The position numbers and the translations under genes are program-made. From Pyrenophora tritici-repentis (Eukaryota > Ascomycota > Dothideomycetes > Pleosporales > Pleosporaceae): a stretch of 64,000 nt of DNA. Shown here one piece after another: positions 7,878-18,343 of this stretch. Within the stretch, counting starts at the first letter, position 1; the number at the start of each line of letters is the position of its first letter. The stretch lies in NCBI RefSeq assembly GCF_003171515.1, contig NC_089394.1, forward strand, positions 2,356,001 through 2,420,000, given 5' to 3'. Under the pieces are notes generated by a model. The model did not search any database. It was not told the DNA's origin and worked only from the letters and a program-made list of their open reading frames with translations.

Positions 7878-8564
7878 TCAGAAGAAATCGAATCCATTCC
7901 ACCAAATGTAGCCAAGCACAACAGCGGCGTTCATGGCGGCAAAAGGCAGAGTCATCTCGACAACGCTCCAAACCCAGAGCGTGCCAACTGGAGGAGCTGA
8001 CTTCATGACATAGAAGTATCCATGCTTGTTCCCCGCGTATACCAAATAGCAGCCTGCGGCGATTGACCCTACAAAGAAGGTGACGTCTCGAAGTATAGGA
8101 AAGCGGTATGAAAAATCGACGTGGGTAAGGTAGACCAGCACGGTGAATATAGGCAACGCGGTAGCGGCCCGCCAGATAATCTCGTTCCATATTATGTCCT
8201 CGCGGTATTGGCTGTAGACGATGACGTCGAGGGTGAGGTGCAAGGCTGCCATGGCGGTCGAATAAAGAATCGAGTCCCCAAGTGCGCCGATGGGAGGTAG
8301 TTCGTCGTTGGATGAGGAGGGCGTAGACGCCAATGGTACTTTGACGGCTCGTATCGTCCCATTGGCCTTGTCTAGTTCCCGCTGTCTCTCTTCGGCCAAT
8401 TCGAACAGCGTCTTGCCCTTCGGTCCGGAGAAGTCGGGGTGCTTTAAAATCATCTCGACACCCTCCTGGTCGAGCTCGGTGCTAGGCTGGAAGCCGGTTC
8501 CACTGCCTTTTGAGTCGGATTTTAATTCTTTTGCACGCCGCTCTTTTCTGTTACCGGACGACAT
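7878..8564 (-). CDS. Small multi-pass membrane protein (DUF7719-like), function unknown
   Basis: A single exon gives 228 residues from the ATG at 8564 (MSSGNRKERRAKELK). The frame is open further upstream to 8744, but the chosen start gives the basic N-terminus usual for this fungal family. The first ~110 residues are soluble and charged ('MILKHPDFSGPKGKTLFELAEERQR' is the conserved-looking part). The C-terminal half has about four hydrophobic segments: ALGDSILYSTAMAALHLTLDVIV, ATALPIFTVLVYLTH, VTFFVGSIAAGCYLVYAG and VEMTLPFAAMNAAVVLGYI. I recognise it as a widespread fungal hypothetical membrane protein but cannot assign a role. It is divergent from GPI12 across a 200-bp spacer, so the two may share a promoter region. 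Confidence 0.75.
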   Translation of the reverse strand: MSSGNRKERRAKELKSDSKGSGTGFQPSTELDQEGVEMILKHPDFSGPKGKTLFELAEERQRELDKANGTIRAVKVPLASTPSSSNDELPPIGALGDSILYSTAMAALHLTLDVIVYSQYREDIIWNEIIWRAATALPIFTVLVYLTHVDFSYRFPILRDVTFFVGSIAAGCYLVYAGNKHGYFYVMKSAPPVGTLWVWSVVEMTLPFAAMNAAVVLGYIWWNGFDFF

Positions 8565-8764
8565 GATGTTGGGAGTAATGGGAGTTGTGGTGGTGGGAGT
8601 GCAAGTGTCGTGCGTGCGGCTCTGAGGAAGGTCAAAGATGACGTGGGTCAAAGCTCGCTCCAGAACCTCGAGCGTCTCCTGTTCCACACCTCTTCTAGCA
8701 ATGGACATTGTTGCGACTGTCAGTTCATTGGAACCACAGTGCATCTGATTTATAGTAGCTCACT
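8565..8764. promoter_or_regulatory. Divergent promoter region between the membrane protein gene and GPI12
   Basis: A 200-bp spacer separates two start codons facing away from each other, so both promoters must lie in or near it. No specific factor site was recognised. Confidence 0.5.
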
Positions 8765-9707
8765 ATGCATTGGACTGCGTGGGCATCGCTGCCCGTTCTT
8801 ATCTTTGTGTTTTGGATGTATACCAGCACCCTCGGTGCATCCTTCCCTACCCTCAACAACAAGCGCATCCTACTGTTGATAGCGCATCCAGACGACGAAG
8901 CCATGTTCTTTGCCCCGACATTGTTGGCATTGACGCGTCCAGAACGCGGTAACCAAGTCAAGATACTATGCCTGAGCAGTGGTATGGTCCCTCAACATGT
9001 CTTCGATAGCAACCACTAATCTTAGCCGGACAACAGGCGATGCTGATGGGCTGGGCGAAGTGCGCAAGAAAGAGCTAGTCAAGAGCGGGTTGCAGCTGGG
9101 TATCGGAAGCAAGGAGGACATTCTCGTGGTCGAGGACAAGTATGCACTGCATGTACGCCCGTCTGCACCGTGCTAATCTGGGCCCAGAAACTTCCCAGAC
9201 TCAATGACGGTAACATGGCACCCACGCCTGATTTCGAATCTGCTCACAACCGCCTTCGCACCAAACATGAAGTCAATTTCGTCCGAGGAAGCACCGCAGG
9301 CGACCATCGACGCCATCATCACCTTTGACGCACACGGCGTGTCGGGTCACCCCAATCACAAATCGCTCCATGGCGGAGCGCATACTTTCTTGAAGGCGCT
9401 CATGCATCGTCACAGCGGATGGAACTGCCCCGTCAAGCTGTACACCCTCACCACCACGTCAATATTCCGCAAATATCTCAGCTTGCTGGACGCGCCTGCT
9501 ACAATCATTGGCGCAATTGTGCGAAAGAAGGAGCTCGGCGGCTTCCCTACTCCGCTCCTGTTCATCAGCTCACCGGTCGGCTACAGGACTGCCCAAAAGG
9601 CCATGACAACGGCGCACGAGAGCCAAATGCGCTGGTTTCGCTGGGGCTGGATCACCATGTCGCGCTACATGGTGCTCAACGATCTGAAGAGAGAGAAGGC
9701 GGGTTAG
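8765..9707 (+). CDS. GPI12: N-acetylglucosaminyl-phosphatidylinositol de-N-acetylase (PIG-L/GPI12)
   Basis: Three exons (8765-8981, 9037-9139, 9188-9707) with 55- and 48-nt introns give 279 residues. It catalyses the second step of GPI-anchor synthesis, removing the acetyl group from GlcNAc-PI on the cytoplasmic face of the ER. One N-terminal hydrophobic segment (residues ~4-25) is the expected membrane anchor. The zinc/catalytic motif [10 protein letters not shown] (residues ~39-48) is intact. The second motif, [16 protein letters not shown], carries the conserved HxxGVSGHxNH histidines. The splice model joins KILCLSSG to [13 protein letters not shown], matching the family block LS.GNADGLG.VR..EL. 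Length fits the family (about 250-300 residues). Confidence 0.92.
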
Positions 9708-10368
9708 CAGAAGCCTTGAATCTCCTGATGTTCATTCAGCTGCAGCGATGAGAAGTCTCCTTGCACTCGGGCTCGCAAAGTTTCTTTGTAAGGCATACAC
9801 GACAAAAGTGTAAAATCGCCGTCTATTTCCAACTCCATTGTTTGTGTGGGGCAAAGCTGTTGTGTTGCCAACAAACAGGGAAGGCGTGAGCGCAACGCCA
9901 TTTCCTTGCCAGAAGTCTGTGTAACATACCAAGAGAGGCAACTCGGGGAGCACGGAAGCAAAGCCGCGCAGGCCAGGCTCCGCTCTTTGTGGGCCTCAGG
10001 CAGGTTACGGATGGACGGGCTCCCAGGGTCCGTGTGACATACGACGTGCGTTCTGCAGTCCTCCATCTCACTCCTTTCTGTTCTGTAGCACCACATTCTT
10101 GCCCAATTGTCCTTCTGATGCGCCTTCTCCTCAACAGCAGACGAAAGACTGCTGCCAGTCTGCCTGCACCTTCGGTACTCGCATTGTCTTTCTCGTCGGC
10201 AACAGGTAGCAACGAGTGCGTCGCAACTCACGGCTCGGAACTGCTATCGTGACGGCAAGGCCTCAATCGTAAGCCGGATGAGCGACTGTTCAGGCACTCA
10301 CACTGACGCACCAAAAGCCACGACGTCGCGCCTTTGCGAGACTACTCAATAAAGAAAAATTACAAACG
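9708..10368. other. Intergenic, nothing recognised
   Basis: A spacer between GPI12 and the F-box gene, with several overlapping open frames on both strands but no domain, conserved-looking composition or repeat. The last ~100 bases should contain the F-box gene promoter or leader. Confidence 0.5.
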
Positions 10369-10941
10369 ATGCCGTCAACACCGATACTTCGCTTGCCAGT
10401 CGAGCTCCACCTGGAAATTGCAAACCTTCTGGACCTGGGCGATAATGTCAGACTCGCGTCTACCGATCGCTATTTCAGATCAATCATCCCAGCACCAACG
10501 CACAGCGAGTTTCTGGCTGCCGAAGAGTGCGCATGGGCAAGGTCAAAACAGTTGTATGCCTGCAAGTGTTGCGTCAACTTTCACACCTGGGAAAAGTTCG
10601 CCGACAATATGAGGAAGGGAAAATGGTGTCGCAGTGGCACGCACGCCAATGAGAGATTCTGTCTCAAATGCGGGGTAAACAGCGCGTTGTACGCCCGCGG
10701 CACCCTTCTCACAATCTGCAACCGACCACATGTGCTCTGCAGTAAATGCGGAAGTCTTACTGACCAACTGGGCCATCATGGCATGTGCGCTGCCTGTTCT
10801 CCAGACACAAAGCGAAACCGTGGTAGCCAGCACTTCGACCACGAGGATCACTGGACTTACGCGACTAATCGTATGTCTGACCGGAACCACGTACGAGAGT
10901 TCTACAACTGGCCGGAAGACGGGCGATTGCCTAGATTTTGA
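10369..10941 (+). CDS. F-box protein with a cysteine-rich region
   Basis: A single exon of 190 residues. The N-terminal ILRLPVELHLEIANLLDLGDNVRLASTDRYFRSII (split here as LPVELHLEIANLL and LASTDRYFRSII) is a standard fungal F-box, which would bind Skp1 in an SCF ubiquitin ligase. Residues ~55-145 are rich in paired cysteines (CKCC, CLKCG, CSKCGS, CAAC) with intervening histidines, so they probably bind zinc. The substrate is unknown. It has the layout of a lineage-expanded fungal F-box family in which short Cys-rich tails replace leucine-rich or WD repeats. The stop is TGA at 10939-10941. The gene appears intact. Confidence 0.75.
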   Translation: MPSTPILRLPVELHLEIANLLDLGDNVRLASTDRYFRSIIPAPTHSEFLAAEECAWARSKQLYACKCCVNFHTWEKFADNMRKGKWCRSGTHANERFCLKCGVNSALYARGTLLTICNRPHVLCSKCGSLTDQLGHHGMCAACSPDTKRNRGSQHFDHEDHWTYATNRMSDRNHVREFYNWPEDGRLPRF

Positions 10942-11386
10942 TTAACCATGTACGTTACAATCGTTGACGGCCAACACGCTCCCAAGATAAGCCGAAAGCA
11001 ACTTTGTTCACACGTCTAAAGTCATGGGAGCTCACAACTGCAAAAGTCTTGGAACACAAGCATGGTCCTTCATACGACTGGGAATATCTGGCGCTGTCCT
11101 CCTTGCGTTGTTTTTCATTCACATTTTTCGGTAGTGATATGAATATACCGTTCGCCAATACCGCATCACTCTACCACGTCACGGCTGCTGTCCCTATTGA
11201 CACGCAATATACATGTCTGAAGTGGCCGTATGCAAGGTTGAGATTGAGATTTCCACACCTCGCCGATACCTAGTCTTCTTAATTTCTACAGACGCGCTAT
11301 TACTCAAAGAACGCAAGCCACCGTCGTTCCGGCAGCTATTTATCAATCGCCACACCTTCCGTAGCCAAGTCCCTGACATTGTGAAC
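10942..11386. other. Spacer upstream of the 703-residue disordered protein gene
   Basis: The reading frame of the next gene is open upstream to 11213, so an earlier start cannot be excluded. I place the start at 11387 because composition changes there. No other feature was seen. Confidence 0.4.
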
Positions 11387-13498
11387 ATGCCAAGATCAAA
11401 GAAGCCTGTAGTGGAGTCTGACCTTCCAGAACTACAGAGTCCTACGCCTCTGCAACCGCAAACCCTCAGAGGGCGTATCTCAGTGACGTTCAATACTATC
11501 CTGGCAGCATTTCCAGCACGAAGAGGTACCCCGCAACGAGAACCAGTTCGACGCTCCAGGACAGCGCCTGTTCCAGAATGCGAAAGTGTGCTCCAGTTAG
11601 GTAGTGGGATTGGTCAATCTCCAAATAACACACAAACTCCTAGCACTCAAACACAGATTCCTTTGATTTCTGTTTCTGAAGAACCTTGTCCCTATGACCC
11701 GACTGTTTATCATTCTTTTCCTGGCATCGAGCGTTCACGGTGCAACTTTTGTGGTATGCGACCTCCAAAATCAAGATCAAGCACGCCGTGCAACGATTGC
11801 CGGTCTAGAAGCCCATTTTCTCATATGAAGTTGATTCTGCAACGAAGATCGGGTACTGAAATCGAACTCCAAATGCCTACCAATGGTCCCAGTCCTCACC
11901 TGAGTCATAGTTCTTCATCATCTGTTGAAAGCCCACGCATAGTGCCTCCTGATATTGCCGCAAAGAGAATCGGTAACCCGCCGAGAAGGGCATCACTTCC
12001 TGTTCCCCGTCCTGGTGCTATCAACACACTTCTACAGCCACCTTCTACTGGTCGTACATCTCATTCTCTAAGGCAGAATACCACATTGGATACTCATAAG
12101 CCCAGACCCAAGAGCGCACTTGCAACCCACGAAGTGAGACCCACCAGCCCCAAACTACACTACATTCACGGCTTACCAAACTCAAAGGCATATCCATATG
12201 TTTACAAAAGAGAAGTAACACATCATCTAGCTGCCGTTCGTGCCGGCTCACCAAGTCCACTAGCAGATTTCGCCCTCGCAGCTCAGACCAGAACCAGTGT
12301 GAATATGACTACAGACTACTCGGAAACAGTATATTATGGCTCGCGAATGTCATCTGCGTTTTCGCCTACGCCAGAACAACATCGCTCGCGGCAGCCGCGG
12401 CGCGGTAATGTGGTTGTGGAGCAGACTGCGAACAGGGATGGATATGTCGTGACCGAACACCCGCATCTACATCAGCAAGCTGGCATACAGCAGCATGTTG
12501 ATCATAGTAATGGACATCGTAGGCGAGCGCCCGAACAGCAGGAAAGATCCCGGACGGCTTCGAGACCACAGCCAGATACCTCTAGTCGCACCAGAAGTAC
12601 AAGTACAGGCAGCGAGCCAAGCACGGATCGTCAGACCCCCGAGCCAGAACACTGTTCCGGGGAAGACCTAAGGCCGAGACTACGAGGTGGTGATGGCGGT
12701 AGAGATGAGGATTTCCATACTCCCAGTTGCGGACTCACGCTCAAGCAGCTCCTACTCACCTGTCACAGGCCCAACTACAGATACAGCACCAACAGTATAA
12801 TCATCGACGAAACCCTCCAACCAGCACGGGTACCAGATGCATCACAGATTGCACAAGCCATACAAAAGACACAGGGAACGGCGAGACTCCCTCGTAATCT
12901 CTTAAGGAAGAGTAATCCCCACGCCATACTACGCACAACGCAGGTTGAACTATGCACTGGAAACATCGCTACTACTTATTCAGAATGCACACCCCCCATT
13001 CAAACCCCACGTTTTCACCACCTTCCAATATCATCACCCCCACAGCACTATCCCGCAGCCTCTCCAACCAATCCCCATACTCTCGCAATCCTAACCCTAA
13101 GGGGCGGCGCATCCACACCCTCCACCCTTTCCGACGACTCCCCTCTCCCGTCCACACTCTTCTGGCTCGCCGGCGGACGAGGACCCCCCATAACCACCCG
13201 TAGCTGGAAGCGTCAAAGACCGAAGAAGAGAATGGGTGGGTTGTTTGGAAAGTTGATTTATGGGACGCGCGCTGGGACGTTGTATGAAGGGAAGAAAGAA
13301 GGTGGTGGGGAGGGTGATGCGGGTTCTGCAAAGGAGTCTGTGGGAGAGGGTAGTCAGAAAGGCGATAGTAGTTCTGCAGAGGAGGGAAAGGAAGCGGAGG
13401 CGGATGGGTCTGACGCTGGGTCTAAGAAAGAAGAGGCTGATGCTGAGGCAGTACCGGATAAGAGCGAAGATGCAGCAAAGGAAGGCGATGGAGCCTAA
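11387..13498 (+). CDS. Large Ser/Pro/Arg-rich, mostly disordered protein, function unknown
   Basis: A single exon of 703 residues starting MPRSKKPVVESD. I do not recognise a named domain. Residues ~100-145 hold four or five spaced cysteines (CPYDP, then CNFCG, then CNDC) and one histidine, which could form a small zinc-binding knob. The rest is Ser/Pro/Thr/Arg/Gln-rich. Two short LRGG motifs occur (LRPRLRGGDGG and ILTLRGGAST). A basic patch, WKRQRPKKRMGG, precedes a ~95-residue acidic Gly/Glu/Ser-rich tail rich in AKE/SEE repeats. Its single long frame of over 2 kb with GC-rich third positions supports a real gene. Convergent with the next gene, 195 bp away. Confidence 0.65.
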   Translation: MPRSKKPVVESDLPELQSPTPLQPQTLRGRISVTFNTILAAFPARRGTPQREPVRRSRTAPVPECESVLQLGSGIGQSPNNTQTPSTQTQIPLISVSEEPCPYDPTVYHSFPGIERSRCNFCGMRPPKSRSSTPCNDCRSRSPFSHMKLILQRRSGTEIELQMPTNGPSPHLSHSSSSSVESPRIVPPDIAAKRIGNPPRRASLPVPRPGAINTLLQPPSTGRTSHSLRQNTTLDTHKPRPKSALATHEVRPTSPKLHYIHGLPNSKAYPYVYKREVTHHLAAVRAGSPSPLADFALAAQTRTSVNMTTDYSETVYYGSRMSSAFSPTPEQHRSRQPRRGNVVVEQTANRDGYVVTEHPHLHQQAGIQQHVDHSNGHRRRAPEQQERSRTASRPQPDTSSRTRSTSTGSEPSTDRQTPEPEHCSGEDLRPRLRGGDGGRDEDFHTPSCGLTLKQLLLTCHRPNYRYSTNSIIIDETLQPARVPDASQIAQAIQKTQGTARLPRNLLRKSNPHAILRTTQVELCTGNIATTYSECTPPIQTPRFHHLPISSPPQHYPAASPTNPHTLAILTLRGGASTPSTLSDDSPLPSTLFWLAGGRGPPITTRSWKRQRPKKRMGGLFGKLIYGTRAGTLYEGKKEGGGEGDAGSAKESVGEGSQKGDSSSAEEGKEAEADGSDAGSKKEEADAEAVPDKSEDAAKEGDGA

Positions 13499-13693
13499 GA
13501 CGATATCGTGAGCGCGGAGTTAATGTTGGATAACAAGGACTCTGATGTGTGATGTTTCATCTTTGCATTTCTCTTGTACTACGTAAACCCATAAACTGAC
13601 CTCTGGAAATCCCAACGCTGGCAGGTAATCTCGCCTATTTCTTTTTTCAGATCATGCCAATGCCAACGCATCATTCATACCCTAACACTCACA

Positions 13694-14956
13694 TCAACTC
13701 ATAAGCCCATGAACTTGCTCCCCACTCAACGTAGCCTTCAGTGCCGGTCGCTTCCCCGTCGGCATACCCGCCTTCTTAGGCGTAGCCGTCGCATTTGTCT
13801 TCTTCCTAGCTGCCGTCAGTACATTGCCGCTTCCCCCTCCACCAGCAGTCCTCTTTGCCTCAAGCGCAGCCTCATGTTCAATCTTGCCCACGGCCCTCGT
13901 AATCGCCATACTGTATCCGCCAATCCACTCGCTCCAGCTCTGCTTGCCCTCGCTGTTATCCACGGCAACTTCTAGATTCGAGCTCATACTGCGCTTTGGC
14001 CTGAGCGTTTGCGAAGTTGTAGTCGTAGTCGCAGGTTTCTGTTTCGCAGGCCTGGTCGTTGATGAAGGCGAAGGAGGGGCGACGTCTTGACCTCGCAGCG
14101 CACGCCGTTGTTCAAGAAACGAGCGTGCTACATTCTGTGCTGCAGAGACACCGGATTTGATCGTCTGCACGTCTTCCAAGTTGACGTTTGCGGGAATGGG
14201 GATGCGGTAACTGCCACTCAGTGTGACTTGCCGACCAGTGCCACCAGTCGCGCTCCTATCAACCTCTTCAACCCCGGATGTGGCATTGCTTGTAGTATGG
14301 CGGGTTCGGGGACGGTAGGATTCTAGGTCCTGGCGGGCGACTTCGAGTTCGCCTTCTAGTCTTACAAGCTCTTCATCAGCTTCTTCTTCCTCTTGTACCT
14401 GGACCACTTCTTCTACGTCGTCATCATCATCGTCCACTTCTTGAACTCTGCTAGATGTACTCAGTGTTGGGACTTGTGTTGCAGACGAGGTCTTGCGACC
14501 TTTTCCTCGTCGACGAGGTGAACGACCGGGACGTGAATCGGATATTGCTCCAGCTCTGTACAATTCTTCAACCTTGGCTTCGAGGCCTCTGACGCGAGAT
14601 TTTAGGGCTTCAAGATCGGAGGCGGTGGGTACGTCTGCAGATGTTTTGGTGGGGGTTGGAGGCTTTGTAGTGTCTGTTAACGTTGAGGTTGGCTCCTTGT
14701 TCAATTTTCTGGGCTTCCGTTTCTGTGTATTAGCTGCTGGTGCAGCTGTTTCCTCTGTGGTAGGGACAGCTGTAGTCTTTTTCGTCGTAGATGTTGAAGG
14801 CTTTGATTTAGCTTCTTTTGGTAAAAGAACTCCCCCTGCTGATCCTGCTCTTCCCTGTTCAGCATTGCTTGCAGGGACAGCCTTTCTAGATCGCGCTTGT
14901 TTTGCTGGCGTTGTTGGCGTTGGCTTTGGTGCCGGTGATGAAGGTTTGGACGCCAT
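13694..14956 (-). CDS. Lysine/Ser/Thr-rich disordered protein with a short coiled coil
   Basis: A single exon of 420 residues. The first ~110 residues are Ala/Pro/Lys/Thr-rich and histone-H1-like in composition (PAKQARSRKAVPASN, KSKPSTSTTKKTT). A leucine-spaced segment, DLEALKSRVRGLEAKVEELY, at about 113-132 is a probable coiled coil. An acidic stretch (DDDDDVEEVVQVQEEEEADEE, split by single residues) follows, with a second helix ELVRLEGELEVARQDLESY. The C-terminal third contains 'SWSEWIGGYSMAITRAVGKIEHEAALEAKR', the best-ordered part and perhaps the conserved element. No function assigned. A nuclear location is plausible from the basic composition but is inferred only. Confidence 0.65.
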   Translation of the reverse strand: MASKPSSPAPKPTPTTPAKQARSRKAVPASNAEQGRAGSAGGVLLPKEAKSKPSTSTTKKTTAVPTTEETAAPAANTQKRKPRKLNKEPTSTLTDTTKPPTPTKTSADVPTASDLEALKSRVRGLEAKVEELYRAGAISDSRPGRSPRRRGKGRKTSSATQVPTLSTSSRVQEVDDDDDDVEEVVQVQEEEEADEELVRLEGELEVARQDLESYRPRTRHTTSNATSGVEEVDRSATGGTGRQVTLSGSYRIPIPANVNLEDVQTIKSGVSAAQNVARSFLEQRRALRGQDVAPPSPSSTTRPAKQKPATTTTTSQTLRPKRSMSSNLEVAVDNSEGKQSWSEWIGGYSMAITRAVGKIEHEAALEAKRTAGGGGSGNVLTAARKKTNATATPKKAGMPTGKRPALKATLSGEQVHGLMS

Positions 14957-16024
14957 GATAGCGATAGTATCGTGTCTGTGCCTTTGGATAATGACGCAGT
15001 ACGTATGTTAACCAGGACTTCGATATTTCAGATGGGAACTAGAGGTGCGCTCAATGTTCAATTTGTAGACAAGTGTGTTTAAGAGGAATTGATATCGAAT
15101 CTATACAACCCTCTTGAATTAAGTGCAGTCATGTCACAAGATAGGAAAATGTGTAGAAGGAGCAGTCGTTGAGACCAAAGCAGGGCATAGTTGGACACAA
15201 GCTGAGCACATCTGACGTATGGTGGCGGATGGACCAGGATCATCGTCCATGCTGAACCCTGTCACTGTCGGAACGCGGAACGTCAACCGCTAATTATCGT
15301 CTACGCATTAGTGTGCTTGTCAGATCTTACCCTAGACGATAACTATCCTCAACATCTAGTCGGTTGCTGCGCTTGATCACAAAAAGTAGTTGACGGATTA
15401 CAACATCCGCACCTCTCAAACATCATGCAGACGACCCCAATCACAGTCAAACACGTAATGATACATCAAGCAAACGCGACAGAGTGGATAAGCCTTCCAA
15501 TACTACATCTGCCATTAAATACATGCCTGCGCACTCGTAATCTAGTACTGAAGGAAAGATTCAATATGTATATTCACCTGATAACACAGTTTAAGCACAC
15601 CGGAAGTGCAGCCTACGCGAGGGGAGATGTTCGAAGATATGGCATGTCCTATGTTTTTACCGGAGCCGGAGGGTCCAAGAGGAGAAGACCAATACTTTTG
15701 CGGACGAGAAGCGTCAGGGACAGAGTCCATTATCGGGCATAAATAAAGAAGTTCATGAAACGTCCAAGGTTCGTGATCAGCCACAGGACGCCTTGCAGAT
15801 TGCATCTCATGAACGGGGCCGTCGAACCATAAGACAAAAGACGATGATGGTGCAGTAATGCAGCAATATCGGACGACCGCCAAATAAAACACAGCCGCAA
15901 CAAACAGCGCAGGCCCAAAGAGACAAAGGACGCCACTACGCCATGAAGATGCGTCGCGATCATCCCAGATTTAGAACAGGACCGAAGGGTATGCAGGACC
16001 AGTCTAGCCAGAGGAGACGCCTAC
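14957..16024. other. Intergenic, nothing recognised
   Basis: About 1.1 kb between two minus-strand genes, so it includes the upstream region of the 420-residue protein and the 3' flank of the eIF4B gene. Open frames near 15425-15960 lack domains and sensible composition. No repeat was noticed. Confidence 0.5.
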
Positions 16025-18044
16025 CTAAGACGCAATTGCGCGAGCTGGAGCTCCCCCACCTCCGCGGCGGTTGGTCTTGACATTCTTGGTGGGCTTTGTG
16101 ACGGTACTCCAGCCGTCATCGTCCATGGCCTCGGTGGTGGTACCTTCAGGCGCGGCAGGTTGGGTAGACTGTCTCCTCCATGAACCGCCCTCGGACTTTG
16201 GAGGGTCGCGTACAACCTCTTGTGGCTTGACGTCCTTGTCGTGAACAATCTCGCCCTCGGCATCCTCATCTTGGCCAGCAGAGTTGCCCTCGTCTACTCT
16301 CTGGAGAATCTCAAAGTTGGATTTGGGCTTGTCCTCCACGCCGTCCTCGTCCTTCTTTGTTGGCGTTGGCTGCGCTGAATCCTTGGGTGCTGTCTTTTCC
16401 GCAGCTTCTTTTGCCTTCTTCTCTTCACGGGCCTTGTCATCTGCCTCCTTTTTCTGGCGTAGGGCCAATTGCCTCTTCTCCTCAATCTCTTTTTCTCGGG
16501 CAGCAGTGTCGATGGGACGAGCGGCACCGAATGGGTTGGGCTTGTCTGAAGGGGTAGCGGGCTCTGCGCCTGGTGCCTCGGAAACTGTTCGCTTGGCCAG
16601 GTTCAACCGAGGGCGACCGGCAGGGGCAGCAGGTTGGGGTGCCGGCGATGATGGTACACTGGCATCAGGTGTGGATGTGGGTGACTTGACCGGAGCGTCA
16701 GGGCGCATCTTGGACCGCCATTGGTTGTCGGTGTCAGCAGCGGTAGGTGCTCTCTCAAACTGCGGCCTCTCCTGGAACTCGCGACGTGGCCCACGAGAGC
16801 CTTCGGTACCTTGACCCTCACCCCAAGCTGGGGACTGTCTGCGGCCCTCACGGGGACCTCCTTCGAAGCCTCCTCGCATGCGGCCACCCTCACTAGGAGC
16901 GGCTGCGGGAGCTGGTGAGAGAGGTCCTCGGCGCTCCCAGTTGCCAAAGTCGCGTGACTTGCCATCGCCCTCAAATGGAGGTGGGCGGCGACGTTCACCG
17001 CCACGCTCGCTGCCGGCGTCTGATCCTGCATCAAAGCCGCGGTCACGGCCCGCTCCAAAGCCACCGCGTCCAGAGCTGCTGCGTTGGCCGGGCAAGTCGG
17101 GGAGGGGTCCCTTTCGGGTCCAGTCCGAGATGTCTCGGGCTTCTGGGCGGTCCTTGGCTGTGTTGGAGTTAGTAGCTTTCCTGGGGTGCTGGGGAATAGC
17201 GCAACGTACGTGGTTCGGCGACACTAACACGAATATTTCTACCCTGGAAAGGTGTGCCCGACAAGTCAAGAGCCTTCTTCAGCCCCTCAACGCTACCAAA
17301 TTCGACATATCCGAAACCTTTGGGCTTCCGGTCCAGCTTGTCCTCGACAATGCGCACATTGGTGACCTCACAGTCGGCGAAGAAGTCATTCACATCACCC
17401 TCGGTGGCGTCAAAGGAGAGGTTACCCAAGTGGGCAGTGTACGGGGGCTTCGAGGGGAGGGGAAGCGCCTCGCGAGTAGCAAATCCACGGTCGGCTGGAC
17501 AGTGGTTAGCATATGTAGGGCGATGTATTATATGTCTTCAGTCTACGCACCAAAGCTGCCGGCGCGATCAGCACCAAAGCCTCCTCCACCGGAGCCAAAG
17601 GTGGGCCTGTCGCCTCCGTAGCCGGCACGGCTGCTAGCACCTATTAGCGGGTTAGTATACCCGTAGCCACATCTTCGCGCCGCGAGGGTTGGCGGGGTAT
17701 ATTTTACCAGTTCCTATGTCGGATTAGTTGGTGAAACTATTCGCGAGGCTGGCTATATGTGTGCAACTTACCAGGCATTGGCGCATCCTCCATCTCATCA
17801 GCCCATGATCCCAGCGCTACAGTTTGTTAGTCTTGGGCACCCTCGAGGGCATGGAGGCGGGGGGCGTACATTGGTCTCCTAGGAAGTCTCCCAGGGACAT
17901 CTTCTGCTGTTCCTTCTTCTTGGGCGCTGCAAAAAAATATCGTCAGCCTTCATGCTTCTTTTTCCATTGCAGTACAGAGAGGGGCAAAAAAGCCGGCTCG
18001 CGAGTGAGGGCTGCAATTTGCGCACCCAAGGCTAACTTACCCAT
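16025..18044 (-). CDS. TIF3: Translation initiation factor eIF4B / Tif3
   Basis: Seven exons on the minus strand: 18041-18044, 17870-17926, 17772-17816, 17708-17713, 17551-17640, 17210-17494 and 16025-17157, giving 539 residues. eIF4B stimulates eIF4A helicase and mRNA recruitment to the 40S subunit. The N-terminus MAPKKKEQQKMSLGDFL ... GSWADEMEDAPMP is the fungal eIF4B signature. One RRM at ~residues 90-165 has RNP2-like AHLGNLSF and RNP1 KGFGYVEF. Repeats of the type ARDISDWTRKGPLP and SRDFGNWERRGPLS follow, the counterpart of the yeast Tif3 repeats, within Arg/Gly-rich sequence. A Lys/Glu-rich predicted helix (~AREKEIEEKRQLALRQKKEAD) and an acidic C-terminus end the protein. The first exon carries only ATG plus one base. 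The fourth is six bases and adds Gly-Thr; skipping it also keeps frame. Donors and branch sites around both are strong. Confidence 0.9.
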
Positions 18045-18343
18045 GATTGCGGTTTTGTAGACTACGCGCGTACGGGCTTCGCGCGCTGTCTGAGTCGTGT
18101 AGAGAGAGCTTTCTTCTGCTCTCGTTGGTGGTTGTAGGTGGTTGCGGGGTGTGTCGCTGTTTCGTGTGTGGGGTGAGTTCTTCTTTCCCGAACGGTGGAA
18201 ATCTTAAGCTGTGCGTCCGTTGGGCACTGCTTAGTCATGCCGAATATCTTTGCACCCACGGAATGACAAACGCCGAGCCATAGTTCGACTTTCTCCCCGG
18301 CACTGGTTCCCCATCCCAAGCGGCCGACAGCATCCATGAAAAC
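18045..18343. promoter_or_regulatory. Divergent promoter region, eIF4B and Tim17-like gene
   Basis: A 299-bp spacer between two outward-facing starts. A very short upstream frame (ATG at 18336, four codons) overlaps the leader just before the ATG at 18344 of the plus-strand gene; it could lower initiation but may be incidental. Confidence 0.45.

Noticed and set aside
15425..15963. Overlapping open frames on both strands
   Set aside because: Mutually overlapping, no recognisable motif, codon use unlike nearby genes.
16284..16814. Plus-strand open frame of 176 codons
   Set aside because: It is the antisense of the eIF4B coding exon.
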